From NCBI GenBank assembly GCA_035578905.1, contig JAQJVL010000003.1, forward strand, positions 10,530,159 to 10,594,158: a stretch of DNA of 64,000 nt, read 5' to 3'. This document shows, piece after piece, positions 32,535-44,632 of the stretch. The position numbers and the translations under genes are program-made. Below the pieces are notes generated by a model that saw only the letters and a program-made list of their open reading frames with translations, was not told the DNA's origin and made no database searches. Numbering within the stretch: position 1 is the stretch's first letter; each line of letters begins with the position of its first letter. Origin of the DNA: Stictocephala bisonia (lineage: Eukaryota; Arthropoda; Insecta; Hemiptera; Membracidae).

Positions 32535-34087
32535 TTGAATCTAGTTTGAGTGATAGATTTCGAAGTATTCACCAATATGCAGTCCTGGATTATTAGAACA
32601 TGTTTTGCAAAATAATTTACTTCGTTTTCTTTGTTGACCAGGCCTACAGTCGCTGCAAAAAACACAATCTTTGGTTTTCCTTCCTTCTAGATGGTATGGC
32701 AGATGGAGTTTCCCATTAAGCCTTTCTTTGTCAACTAAATTGGAAGTTCTTCCACTTTTCTTTGCATTATCTATATTCCCATTAAGTTCCTTTATAAGAA
32801 TTTGTGTGAATTTTCCCTGCTTTAAGGGTTTTTGATTAGTAGTCTTATTTAATAGAAGAAATGTGTTGACAATGGCAGTGTCAAGTAACCAGAAGAATAT
32901 CTTCTTCGACCATTAGATCGATTTTCTAGTAAAAAAATAGTAGAGATGTATGGTATGCCACATCCACGCCTCCCATAAACTTGTACTTGCAGACTACACT
33001 GGGTTTTTTTACCTCTTCTTCCACACCTTTCTTTTGGACACGTCTTAATTGTTTTGGTTGTGTTATCAGCATATAGTGTGCTTAGTAAAGCTACTAGATT
33101 TGTGTCTCTCCACAATAATAAAGAAACTTCATCGTTCTTTCGTTTTGATGCCCCATTTTTTCAACTTCAATTTACTTTACTTTCCTTACTTACTTACTTT
33201 CCATGTTTTCTTTGGGATCTCACTTGTTCAGATAGACCTTTCCAGTTAAGCATTATTGTACCAGTTAAGTGGACGTGCCAGTCTAGGAGAGCTCGTGCAG
33301 GCCCTTGTTTGTATAAAACCTGTCACAGAATACATGGAGACCTTAAATATCCCCATAGGCCTCTTTCAGCTTTCCCAATAAATGAAGAACAACTTGTCTA
33401 GTGGTTTCTAAATCTGGTATATCCATGTGGTCAGTTGTTATTTTACGGAAATAGGGTTCAAGGGCAGAAATGTACCCAGATCTTGCCTCTGACAACACAA
33501 AGATTTTAATACCCCATCTGGTCGGCTTGTCTTTACTATATACTTTAAATTGGACTTTACCTTTAAACCCAACAGTGTTTTCATCCACATTGACATGTTT
33601 ATCAGGAACGTAAATTCATATTAAAATGTATTTAATAATTAACAATAGATACTTATTAAATACATTTTAATATTAATTGTACTGACTTGCCTGTGTATTT
33701 GCTTGAAATATTTTGTGGCCAATAAAAAAAAAAATTCCCTGAATTTTCTATCGAGATAGAGAGCAACATTGCGGACCTTTCCGGACTGAGTTAGTGTTCC
33801 ATGAATTGGCCCAGAATGGGGTGGACCAAAATGAAAATTCTAGAAAATCTGGGAAAATCTTTCCTTACTAAATACATCTTTAAAGAAAGGTTGATAATCA
33901 ACCCATTCAGTGGAGAAGTCATCTATTTCAGGTTTTTCATTCATTCCCATATTGATGATAGATCCCAAGAAAGCTTTAAACTCCTCAAGTTTTACATCTT
34001 GCCACAACAACCACAACTTTTTAGAAGAGGTGTATTTTTTTTAATTTTGTCATGTGCATATTGGTTCGTTTTGTTGACTACTACAGT
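32535..34087 (-). pseudogene. piggyBac transposase, catalytic and Cys-rich blocks
   Basis: Reading 34087 downward: VVVNKTNQYAHDK, then VKLEEFKAFLGSIINMGMNE and FSKERFSQIF, GKVRNVALYLDRKF, VPDKHVNVDENTVGFKGKV (catalytic Asp of the piggyBac DDE_Tnp_1_7 fold), KDKPTRWGIKIFVLSEARSG, and at 32700-32545 the C-terminal cysteine domain CVFCSDC, FCKTCSNNPGLH. Frames are interrupted, including by a ~65-bp hairpin insertion at 33612-33690. It is non-functional. Confidence 0.88.
33612..33690. repeat. Hairpin insertion inside the piggyBac transposase
   Basis: The arms ATTAAAATGTATTTAATAA and TTATTAAATACATTTTAAT are perfect complements around a ~17-base loop. The transposase reading is intact on both sides, so this is an insertion. 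Confidence 0.7.
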
Positions 34088-34097
34088 CAATAGGGAA

Positions 34098-36780
34098 CCT
34101 TGACAAGTAGAAAACGTATGTTTAAACTTTCAAATAAATTTTGTAAATCAAATAATAATTCTGACAAACAAAATTATATACTGTAACTAAAAAGAAAAAT
34201 TATAAATTGCTTTCTAATAAGAAAAAAATTGTTTTATTTTTCACAATTAATCAATGATCTAGACAACATTAAAACTCCAAAAATACTTGGAAGCAATTTA
34301 TAGTTTTCAAAGAAAAAACAGTAGAGATACTGGAAATATTTGTTCTGACCATTGGGTAAGGCACTTTCAAAATTGATTAAATGCTCCTCTTTTATCTGCT
34401 GACACTCTTTTTTTGTGGACCCACTTGTTCAAAACGATTGACAGAGAGAAATCTTTATCAAGGTATCCGTTTTTTCTTTATCAAGGAGTGCTGGCAAAAT
34501 CCAAGCGAGGAAAAGCTCCTGGGCTCGACAGAGTACCTTACAAATTTTTTAATAATACTCCAGTTTGTTTTTGGAAAAATGTATTAACAATTTATTATAT
34601 ATTGAAAAATTGTATTATAATACAATTTATAACCCAGCAATAGTGCCAAACTCTTTTAAAACTTGCATAATATTCCCATTGCACAAAAAAGGAGAAATTT
34701 ATTCAGTACAAAATTATAGGGGCTTATCGCTTATGGATTGTATAGGAAAAATTTTTTACAAAGACCCTAGTTATTGAATATTAGACTAGTAAATTGGATT
34801 GATAGTGAAAAAATACTAACGGAATTTCAGGCTGGGTTTAGAAGGGGCTATTCTACAATTGATAACATATTTAATTTAATGTGTATGGCAAACCTGCGAA
34901 TGGACGAGAAAGGAGGTAAATTATATAGTTTCTTTGTTGAATTTAGCTCCGCTTAAGACACAACAGATAGAAAGGCTTTAATACTCAAACTGTCCTCCGT
35001 AGAAGTGTCAACAAAAAAGTTAAATGTTTTTAAAAACTACTACGAGGGAACTACTGCTGCAATTTGGTTTGCAAACGGTGTCACAAGCAGCTTTGACACA
35101 AACATAGGCTTAAGACAGGGCTGTTTTGAGTCCAAGTATGTTCACTCTGTTTGTAAATTATTTGTCAGAAGCACTAGAGGAAGGTTGTAGTTTTAGTGGT
35201 TATAAGGAGAACATTCTATTGCATGCCGATGACATAGTGCTCCTGGCACCAACCTCTAACGCCCTGCAGCATATGATTAATAGGTGGTACGAGGGAAGTA
35301 AATTAAGGTAGTAAATAGCTATAAGTATTTGGTGGTCACTCTAACACCATTGGTGTTGTAGGAATTATATTTTAAAGAAAAATCTAATGTTTTCAAATTG
35401 GCACTAAATTCAGTTTGGAATATGCTGATAACAAACAAAAAGGTCCCCCTCAGTGCAAAGTTGTTGTTTTATAATGCAGTGAGTGATAAGGTCGGTTGTG
35501 TATTACAGTGCTCAGGTTTGTAGACAGTGACAGGGTTGAACAAGTTCAAAAGCATTTTATTAAATAATTATTCCAGCTCCCCCAAAACACGTCTAATTAT
35601 GTATTATATTTAGAGACATATTTTGAGAAACTCAACTTTTATACATTAAACTTAAATTTAAACTATTTAATATATTCATTATTTTTGTCTGAAAATCGAC
35701 TCCCAAATATTTTAACTAAACAAGTAATTTAAAAAAATCTTTATTTCTGTAAAGAATGGAAGCAATTAGCGAGCAAAGTTGGAAAAGAACTGTCCTTTAA
35801 CTTTAATAATATTGGGGCTCTTCAAAATCAGCTGACTGAAGTGGTGAAGGGAGCCAGGGCTAATTGACAAGCGGAGTGTGTTGGCAGGGTGTGCACTTCC
35901 CTGTACCACCAACATCTCATGCTCAACCTTGACCTTGGTGGCAGAGTTTACTTCTTCCTGATAGCACAGACATGGCTGTTATCTCTTGGACAATTAAAGC
36001 TAGGGCTGAGCTTGTTTGCTTGAATTACAAACCCTGGCTTGACGGAAATAATAACAATTGCTCATTCTGCAATCTTAGTGAAACTGAGACAGTGTTTCAC
36101 TTCGTTGCTAGATGTCTGGTATTGAGTTCTATTAGAAAATTCTGGTTGAAGAAAAATTTGTGGTATATTACTGAATATTACGAGTGTTTTAACGGTAGGG
36201 ATTTTGGCAGGCTCTTTCCAAATACCTAAGGGGTGCCTGGGTAAAACGTTCGATTTAATTTTTAAAAGTACATTTAAATGAACACCAAAAACACATGTAT
36301 TTTTATTAGTTTATTTTATTTATCTATTTAATTTTACATAATATTATTAATTTGTTTATTTTCCAATCAAGGGATGATCAACAATAATGTCTACATACTT
36401 AATTGTTTTAATTTTTGTAATAAATTATTATTGCTATTATTATGTTTCTTTTACTATTAAAGAAAGTGCTTGGAAAGCCAAAATGTTTCTTCCATTGTTC
36501 CGTTTTTATTATTTATTATTAGTTTTTATAGAAAAAAATGTATATATATTTAATTATTGGTTATGTATAGTTATGTACGCAACACTAAATGTATCCCTGA
36601 CTGAGTGAAGATCTTTTGTTTTGTTTTTATTCTGTTACAATTTTATCGCCAGCACAAACAGATGGTCCATAGTTACTATTGTTTATTTAGGCATCAATTT
36701 ATTTATCTTGCTGTATTGTAACATTTAATATTGTAAAAATAAATGTATTCTTTCCTTTCTTTCTTTCTTCTTCTTTCTTT
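34098..36780 (+). mobile_element. LINE inserted in piggyBac, 10-bp TSD
   Basis: CAATAGGGAA at 34088-34097 and again at 36781-36790 is an exact target duplication. On one side the piggyBac frame stops at FTYSLL and on the other it resumes at VVVNKTN. The 3' end (36738-36780) is a TTTC-rich run, not poly(A). The element is 2683 bp, 5'-truncated, and reads on the + strand. Confidence 0.92.
34470..36229 (+). pseudogene. LINE RT and C-terminal zinc motif (L1/RTE-like RT)
   Basis: Broken + frames give GKAPGLDRVPYKFF, HKKGEIYSVQNYRGLSLMD, FQAGFRRGYSTIDNIF, then GLRQGCFESK, then LSPSMFTLFVNYLSEAL and the catalytic LHADDIVLLAPTS. 35972-36229 ends with CSFCNLSETETVFHFVARC, the C-x2-C...H-x4-C knuckle of these proteins. 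GLRQGC/LSP motifs separate it from the SILGP-type Jockey elements elsewhere in the window. Confidence 0.85.
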
Positions 36781-36790
36781 CAATAGGGAA

Positions 36791-37129
36791 TATGTGAAAT
36801 AAAGCTGAACAAATTCTAAAGGTGTCTTCAGATTTTCACCATCTAGTGGGTTAAAGCGACTTACTTATGACCATTTCCACTTATTGAAATCTTCATCTCC
36901 TTCTTTCCATTCTTGCCATCTAGAACTGTAATTCACTACGTTATCATTATTTGTTGTTGTTATTGTTTCTTCCTGTTCTACTTCAGATTCAACAATATCC
37001 TCCTCTTATTCAGAATTTCACTGTTACTACTTATTAACAATTCTTACACAATTTTGCTTTCAAATTCCTCACCAACGCCAGAATCTATATTACTATCATG
37101 TATAGAACGCCAATCAGGACTAATATCAA

Positions 37130-37161
<32 letters not shown>

Positions 37162-37250
37162 GATAAAACCAAAATCTCTCTCACAGTATTAGATGGTAGA
37201 TTGTTGTTGCTTATTATTATGTCAATATTTACAATAAAAAGTAAATAACT
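36791..37250 (-). pseudogene. piggyBac transposase, N-terminal block
   Basis: Broken frames give the acidic start (SDDDDDDDDDNVDISPDW), then a W..WKEG segment, then FNPLDGENLKTPLEF and VQLYFTYSLL, where the LINE cuts in. The acidic N-terminus followed by a hydrophobic helix before the ETNxYA motif is the piggyBac arrangement. Several stops lie in this block. Confidence 0.75.
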
Positions 37251-37719
37251 GATATAAACATATGTACAAAACAAACAACTTAGAGAAAACAACACGGTAT
37301 TTACAATAATTACAAAACTATAACAATATTACTCACTAAATAACAAAACAACTTAGTACTGACACGATAACAACTAAACAGCAAATACAATGGCAGTGAC
37401 ACTCAGTGTAAGACGTTCTACGAATGGCTATTGTCAGTCGAATCATATGTTGTTTGGTTTGATTTCTTCTTCATAGGTTGCAGCACATACCAGGCATTGA
37501 GCCTAATATTTTTATATCGCTGTAAAAAAAATTAACAATATTCCAAACGTTGTTTAGTTCTGTGGTCAGCAGTTCTAACCTTCCGAGCATTCGAGTAATT
37601 TTATGTTGTTCATCACTGCTGGCCATCTGAGCTGCAAGAGCGTATGCAGTTAAATCTATTCTGACTTGAGACGTAAATAGCTACTATCGTAAAATCTTCT
37701 TCTGAGAGCAAATGGTTAA

Positions 37720-38440
37720 AATCGATAAATTGGGCAACATTACGTATACATTTGATTTAGTATTAAAATATTTGCAATAGAACTACCTTTCACTTTCATC
37801 TATTCACATATTTGGTGTTTAACCGTAAAAAATGATGACATTTCAACGTATTCAACCGTCAGAGGCGTTGCAATTAATATAAATTTATTTATTTGCACCG
37901 CTGAATTCATGTACCATACTAAATATGCTTCTACAGTTTTTCTACATTATTTAGTTAATTTAAAAGATGCGAAATACATCTTTTAAGCAGTAAACTGTCA
38001 TCTTGTCATTTACGCAAGTTAATCAAACAGCAATAAACTGGGGTCCAGTTTTGAAAGGCTTAATGCAATGATGGTATATTGTTGAGCCAAATTAGAACAA
38101 GTGTGAGCTGAAGAAGACAAGGAGATATGACCTTTTATAAAAACAACTAGTTTCTTAATATTGAGGTACTCGTGGGAGTATTTTAAAAGACCTCTACTCA
38201 CTTTTTCTCTTCCATTTATAAAAAGAATTCAAATAATTTGTCTTAGCTAATTTATGCTTGGGAAATAAGATATTGACAAGAACAAACTTTTGCACAAAAG
38301 AGCAGTATGTGTTGTGATGAACACGCCTTTGTAGGACATAACTACCCAGCCTACATCATATAAGAGAACAGACACCTTTGTAGATCTGACCCTTCCTCAA
38401 CAATAATAGTACCTACTAAAAACAACAAAGAAATATCTTC
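37720..38440. other. VPS33A intron, no gene seen
   Basis: AT-rich; nothing recognised between the piggyBac right end and the VPS33A exon at 38446-38598. Confidence 0.5.
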
Positions 38441-38445
38441 TATAC

Positions 38446-38598
38446 CTGAACTTTGAGTAGTCCATCCTTCTCAAGATTAGCTAGGGTAAGAATGTGGTGG
38501 AAGCCATAGACCTGAATGATTTCTCGTTTGTAATAGTCTAACACCTTAGGTTTGAGGCCACTGTTTGTAGTTGACTGCATGCAGATTAAGCGTAAAAC
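38446..38598 (-). CDS. Vps33A: VPS33A exon
   Basis: The acceptor ttttttgtttag precedes 38598 and the donor is GTATAG. It is exactly 51 codons: [20 protein letters not shown], then [18 protein letters not shown] and [11 protein letters not shown], matching vertebrate LRLVCLQSVCNSGLK and YYKREILQTYGYEHILTL. Confidence 0.96.
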
Positions 38599-38908
38599 CT
38601 AAACAAAAAATAGAAACAAACGTAAGTTTATGATAACAAATGTTTAAGGTTTATTATGATTATCTTATTGTTTTTTAGTTGAATTTGTAAATAAAAGAGA
38701 TTGTAGCACTACTATCTAATATTATTTGGCTGCCTGTGTTTATAGAAGGGTAAAACTGCTTAGTTCTGACAGTTCTTTGAATTGAATAAATTTATATAAG
38801 AAGGGACCTAAAAAAGGGCATTAGCCTTGGAGACCCTATATTTTCTCATTCTTTCATATCCATGCAATATATTTACATATATAAACACATAAAATATATT
38901 AGTAAGTA

Positions 38909-40200
38909 TAGTGGAGTCCTGGTACTCCGAAATAATTGGGACCGAACCCATTTAGGATTAAACAGATTTTCTTAAAACGCTCTTTTGATAAAACATTACA
39001 TAAATAATATGCCTAACATTAAATACAGTACTTAAGTTTTGAAAGCAATAATAGCCCATGATTATAAAAAGGAGAATGAACCCTTTAATAGAAGAATATA
39101 TTCAACTGAGACGTAAGATCAAACACCGTTTTTCAAGACAAAAAGTTGGAGTCACTAGCGGAAATCAATCCCGGCCCCAGCGCTACTTGATTCCATTGCA
39201 TTCGCCACTAGGAATCAACATTTAATAATAACATCTTTAATGATTTCTCCAATTGGTAGATTCAAGTAAAGTCAAAATCCCCAAAGTTAACTGTTGATTG
39301 AAGAGCATCATTACTTAATTATTACTTTTTAATAATTGTAATGAGTTATGTGATAAAATACGTATGTGTCATATATACAGTATATTACCCAGGTCATTTA
39401 CAAATGACTACAATCAGCAGTTAAAAGAAAATCAATTAATAATGAAACCTTCAGTAACCATTCTGTAATGTAAAAGTTTGATTTAAGTGGAAATACATTG
39501 GAACTGACCCACACATACGGTGTAAAATTGGGCATGTTTCCTACATACCCGCCCAGCTGCCCAGTTGTACACATACAGTGGTATTGACCCACCCACTCAC
39601 CCATACATGTACAATTGTATTGACACACTCACCTACCCATACACGTACAATGGTATTAACCCATACGCCCAGTCGTACACGTACAGTGGCATGATCCACT
39701 CGCTCACCGATACACTTTAGTAGGTACTTGATAATCAGCTGATGGAAGTCTTGTGTATATATCTGATGTTCTCACGCTATCTCAGACAGCACTGTTCCCA
39801 ATGTCCAATGTTAGTCTCTTATCAACAGTTCGAACTTGTGTGTTTACGTATCTCAGTTTTGTTGTAACCTATACAGACGCTCCGGCTACGTTTGATCACA
39901 CTACACTACGTAGAGCAACACCCCGACATGACACCAGTGGCTACCATGTTTTGAGATATTGGCGTAATTTAGTTTTGAGGGATAGGAATTCTTCTTTAAA
40001 GTAAAGAAATTTAACTGATACTTCCAAACCAAAGTAATGTTTGAAAAGTTTATTAATAGTTAAATACTTGAAATAATATTTTCTTGTAAAATTTAGATAT
40101 ACAGCAGTGGTTCTTACAGTAACTGCATTTTAATTTTTGAAAAATTTGTTGTCAATTTCTGTTTCAGATTACCGAAGTTCGGATTAACGGGACTCTACTG
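38909..40200. mobile_element. Non-autonomous Tigger/pogo element
   Basis: TA flanks both sides (38907-38908, 40201-40202). The inverted ends are TAGTGGAGTCCTGGTACTCC on the left and the complement of the right end, CAGTAGAGTCCCGTTAATCC, the usual Tigger-type end. No transposase is present. An internal patch of the G-rich minisatellite lies at 39500-39715. Confidence 0.8.
39500..39715. repeat. G-rich minisatellite within a Tigger element
   Basis: About five diverged units (ACACATACAGTGGTATTGAC, CCATACACGTACAATGGTAT) are in CCC orientation on the + strand, all inside the 38909-40200 element. Confidence 0.8.
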
Positions 40201-41504
40201 TATAAAATGAAATAATGCATGTTGGGATCTGTAAAAACAGTTAGTGATTTGGAACTAAATATACATAATCAATGAACTACTCTGCATTAAAATCTTTCAG
40301 AAATGAACTTGGCGCAAGTAGCTACTTTTATTTTTGCTGTAAACAAGACAGCATGTTTTGGACTACTATCATAATAGATGAACTCTTTTATGATGAAGTA
40401 AAATCTACCAAGTTCATAATGAATGTACCTCGAAGTTGGTCTGACTTCGGACATATATATCAAACACAGCTCTTCAAAGGCTTGATCAATGATCAGCAGC
40501 ATATATGCTTTGCACAACCTTCCAAATTTTTGTTCTTTAATTTTTTACATACAAAGACTGCCTATTATGATATGTTTTCATCTCTCCCTTGGTCTAACTC
40601 TCTTGTTAGTTGAGCTAAATTTATATTTTAAACAATATTTAGGCTTCAAAAGAAAGCCATTAGAATTACTGGCTGAATTGAAACAAAGAGAACTGTGTAA
40701 AGATTTTCTCAGGAGTTCGGGTAACTGACTTTGCCCTGCCTCTATGTTCTTGAAGAGGCTTTGCATTGCAGATTTTGTTGTAAGATGTCATGGGATGGTG
40801 ACACTCATCAATATGATAGAAGCAGGGAATATTGTCCAATTGAGCCATACAGATTAAGAACATTTGAACAATTTGCAGGCAGGGATTAACATCAATGATG
40901 TACTGCATGAAAATATAAAAAAGGCATTTACAGTATACTTGCTCTAACTCGGCTCTTGGTAAGTCGGCCATCCATAATAATTGGCTTTTGAAAAACAACT
41001 ATTTGATTAAAAAGTGGCAAAACTTTTTTTATTGAATTAGTTATCGATACATTCTAGTTTCCTCAATAAATCCTTTTCCCACAACACAGACCTCTATGGG
41101 TGCAGACAGCGTTTCAGTTGTGATGTCGTATGTACCATTTATATAATGTAATATGCCTGGTGTGGCCATGGTGTGCCTGCCGTGGTCTGTCCTTGAAGCC
41201 AGCTGGTGTTGCGGACATCACAGCAGTGTGCACACGCACTAATGTTGCCAGTTCCTAGAGAGGGGTTACTTTCCAGCTTCTTACAGACTTCATTTTGTTT
41301 AGATTGTGTTAATTCAGTTGAATAGTTGCAATATAAGTGAGTAAAGTTTTAAGTATGTTCCAGTTTTATTTATTTATTTATTTTTTAAAATTTGAATAGT
41401 AATTTGATCGTATGCACTGTAAGTTATTACTGTATTGTTACACTAATGGGCTGTTAATTTGTGTTTGTCTATCATATTAATAACTTACAACATTGTGTTA
41501 TGTA

Positions 41505-41717
41505 ATGGCTGAAAAGAGAAAAATTCATATTGTAACGATGAAAGACAAACTCTTGACACTAAAACTTCTAGGTAAAGTCGAGTCCATGAAAAAAATTGCT
41601 GTTTAGTGAGGCGTAGGAAAGATAACGATTGGGGACTGGAGGAAAAATCGAACAAAACATTGAACAATGGTGTTTAAAGCAGGCCTCTGGGAGTTGAATG
41701 AAAGTTAGCAAAACTAT
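41505..41717 (+). pseudogene. pogo transposase, N-terminal DNA-binding part
   Basis: The frame reads MAEKRKIHIVTMKDKLLTL, then a stop-broken GVGKITIGDWRKNRTKH-like helix-turn-helix and IEQWCLKQASGS then MKVSKTM, where the LINE begins. It is parallel to the better preserved pogo copy at 49593. Confidence 0.75.
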
Positions 41718-41950
41718 GGGGCAGTCTGGGGAGGTACTGTACGATCTACCAGGCCGAGATTTTTGCCATCCTTGACTGCGCCCAACAGGGGCTAGCAAGA
41801 CAAGTCCAGTTCAAACAGATCTGAATTATGTCAGGCAGTCAAGCCGCTCTTAAAGCACTTGACTCCTGTCAATTCAACTCAAGACTCACTTGGGAGTGTT
41901 TTCGAACTTTGTGTGCCTTGGCCCGCCTCAATAATGTCTAATTGAGGTGG

Positions 41951-43401
41951 CAGCTGGAATAAGGGCCTATGGGTCTATAGGCCCTACTTCCGCAGAATGC
42001 ATAAACATCTCCATGATTTCATCAATATGTCTGCCAAGTTTTATTTTGATTTTTGAGTTTGGTACAGTATTTTTTCTAAGCCACTGCAGACCACCTGTTG
42101 CCATTCTACTAACATCTCGTATGTTGAATGTGCAATATTCTATTGCAAAAGTTCACAATAACATCTTAGTTTTACAAACGATTGTTGTGGCTTTACTTAT
42201 TTAATGTCCATGCTCATAATGAGGATTCTTCACTTATGTACACCCACATAGAGTCACAGTGTAAAAAAGGTGCTAACACAGTGGTGTCATCCTTTTTCAA
42301 CACATTCGACAAAAACCTGATGAAATTTCAAATATTACAAAGTTGGTCTTAATGTCTGATGCGGCTGGTGGCCAAAAAAATCAAACACTACTTAAATTTT
42401 GTTTATATCTTTCCAAATCATTCAATGTAGAAGTAATACACATTTTCCCTGATTGAATCCACTCTTTCAGGCAGTGTGACAGTAACTTTGGGTGATTCGA
42501 AACAACTTGAAAAAACTAGAGACTGTTGAAGCACCAAAGGAATACTAAGAAAGAATAGTTACGAGCAGAGCAAACCTAACGCTAGTTCATGACTCTAGTC
42601 TAGTACTTCATTGGGACAATGCTTTGATTCCTTTTTTTGAACAAAAATCTAAAAAAAATGTTTTCAAAATTCAGCATTACTGCATTTTAAAATACAAATC
42701 ATGTTCATTGCTCTTAGTTTCCAGTTCTTATACAATGATTATGCAACCATTCAAGTATGCAAAGAGTCTACCAGTAGACTTGACCCTTTGTCCAGCACCC
42801 AAAATGGCTTTAAACAAGCTAAAATCAACTATGTCAAATACTTGTTTGTTTATTTGAGAGAAGAAATACAGCAATTTTATGAGAACTTTTATCAAGAAAA
42901 CTTACAAATTAATGAAGCTGTAACTGAAATTGGTTAAGAGTATTAAACCATAAACCTTATTTTTATTGATATTTGGTTAAAATCTGTTTAACTTTAGCAT
43001 CATTTATCAAATAAATATCTGCCAAAGATTTTTACATTTTTATCATTTGTAAATAATATTACCATTAAGATATTTTAGTACAAGTTTTTATTTTTTTACC
43101 CTTAAAAGTTAAGGTACTTACGAGGGCCCTTATTCCATAGAACAGATATGTGTAACCATAAGATGTTCCATTAAAGAGGGCCTATGTAAACACTTTTTAA
43201 TTCTGTTATAAAACTAATAAAACTTCATACTAAGATTTTTAAAGCAAGTTCCATGCTCCAGAAAGGATTGAAGTTCATATAAAACAGGCTTCTATTATCT
43301 TTACAGCATATATTTATTAATATGGGCTAACAAAAATCTTTATGAGCTGTTTTCTCAAAACCAACTTTTGGCTTATAGGCCCTCATTCCAGCTACTGCCT
43401 C
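41951..43401 (+). mobile_element. TIR element encoding an SDxxGGQKN protein
   Basis: The ends are inverted: left CAGCTGGAATAAGGGCCTAT, complement of right CAGTAGCTGGAATGAGGGCC. The 11-bp sequence AATTGAGGTGG lies at both junctions (41940-41950 and 43402-43412), and the RNase H reading is continuous once the element is removed. The internal ~0.75-kb frame (42170-42937) encodes a transposase-like protein. I cannot assign it to a named transposon superfamily. Confidence 0.72.
42170..42937 (+). pseudogene. Transposase-like protein with SDxxGGQKN motif
   Basis: Stitched across a few stops and shifts, the + strand reads FYKRLLWLYLFNVHAHNED, YTHIESQCKKGANTVVSSFF, LMSDAAGGQKNQTLLKFCL, LSKSFNVEVIHIFP, then WDNALIPFFEQKSKKNVFKI and a C-terminal FVYLREEIQQFYENF. 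The layout (YxRLLW...H, KKGAN, SDxxxGQxKN, VxxxFP) resembles an uncharacterised protein family present in many copies in insect genomes. The acidic residues before GGQ suggest a nuclease-type active site, which is inference. The N-terminal half seems deleted. Confidence 0.6.
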
Positions 43402-44508
43402 AATTGAGGTGGGTTCCGGGGCACAGCGGCCTCACAGGTAACGAAGAGGCTGACTTCCTAGCAAATGGGAGCGAGGACTCCATTTGTAGGACCCGAACCA
43501 GTATGTAGCATTGGACTTACTACTGCCAAGACTGAAATACTGAACTTGGCAAGAAATCACTACCACAATGGATGGCAGCGGTTTCACGGCTAGATCTTTG
43601 CAAAATCTCAGGTGAGGGGATCAAACCCTTTGCTAAGCAAATCACTCTCCGCCATGAATAATAATGACATCATGTTGGTGACTGTGTATATTACTGGACA
43701 CGGCCAATTCAGGAAACATTTGGCAGAGATTGGTATCTTTAGTGAAGACACCAGTTGCAAAGCATTGTGGTGAGGCTCTTGAGTCTGCCGAACATTTTTT
43801 AGCTGAGTGCGAAGCTCTAGAGCTCAGGAGAAGGAGATATTAGAGCTGGCTAAGTCGCTTGGAATAGGTACTCCATTCTATTAGGCAACAGGAGAGCACA
43901 ATAAACTTAAGGTTGAAGTGCAACCTAGGAACGGCATCAGAGCTTTCCTTCCCCTCAGTAAATTAAACTAAGAAAAATATCAAGAAAGTGATCATCCTGA
44001 AGTTGAGGAGGCACTATTTTTGTGGCATGAACAGTTACGAGGTAAGGAATTGCTAGTATCAGTACCCTTGCTTTAAGAAAAAGCTTTTAAGTTTAAACAA
44101 GAAATTGAAGGTGAAAGTGAGATTTTACAGCAAGGGATGGGTGGATTGACAGGAGGGAAAAGTGGCTTGGGGTTTGTCAACTGACCATCAGTGGGCAAGC
44201 TTTCTCAGCAGACAAAGATGCAGTTCCACATTTTAAATCTTATTTGTATGGTTTGGTGGATGAATTGGTGGGGAAGCAACTGTGGAACTGAGACTGGGCT
44301 CAACTAGAGAATGCTCCTTTCAAAAACTCTAGCATGAAAAAAGAAATTATTGCTCCAGGACACAAAAAAGTAAGGAGAGCATGACTATTCTAGCCTGTAA
44401 CTAAATAACTAAATTCAACAGGGAATCACAGACTGTGGCTCATCTTAGTTGGAAAATCTGAAGAAACCATGTGCTTTTAAGAAGCTATTAAACAAATAGA
44501 CTCCTTAG

Positions 44509-44632
44509 GGGCCGTCCCTAAATTACGTAAAACCTTTAAGAGGGGGAGGGGGGGTTTCCGCAGCATTATACACCTTTACGGGGGAGGGTGGAAGGTTTCT
44601 ACGTAAAGTTACATAACTATTAAACCTCAACA
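44509..44632. mobile_element. MITE-like fragment (GGGGCCGTCCCTAAATTACG)
   Basis: This block begins GGGGCCGTCCCTAAATTACG, then has G-rich runs and ends with TACGTAAAGTTACATAAC. It interrupts the pogo coding sequence. Sequences with this start are common short repeats in insect genomes; the right end is not clearly defined here. Confidence 0.45.

Larger units (their letters stand above)
32166..37715 (-). mobile_element. piggyBac element split by a LINE
   Basis: TTAA at 32162-32165 and 37716-37719 flank inverted ends CCCTTTGCTTGTCAG and (complement of right) CCATTTGCTCTCAG. Subterminal CCAGCAGCGG and CTGCTGGCC sequences occur inside both ends. The transposase runs on the minus strand in two blocks, 37250-36791 and 34087-32535, separated by a + strand LINE (34098-36780). 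Without the LINE and one TSD copy the element is about 2.86 kb, normal for piggyBac. Confidence 0.9.
41718..43984 (+). mobile_element. RNase H-bearing LINE fragment
   Basis: The + strand reads IYQAEIFAILDCAQQGLARQ, SGSQAALKALDSCQFNSRL and TLCALARLNNV up to 41940, then after the 1.45-kb insertion LRWVPGHSGLTGNEEADFLA at 43405-43465. These are the central and C-terminal RNase H motifs of I/LOA-type LINEs. The end at 43770-43830 has a C..H..C knuckle (HCGEALESAEHFLAEC). It sits inside the pogo transposase, whose reading resumes right after it. Confidence 0.78.

Noticed and set aside
36913..37295. A Ser-rich or Asp-rich host protein
   Set aside because: The (TCA)n/(GAT)n run is the acidic N-terminus of the piggyBac transposase on the minus strand; the + strand frame is a shadow.
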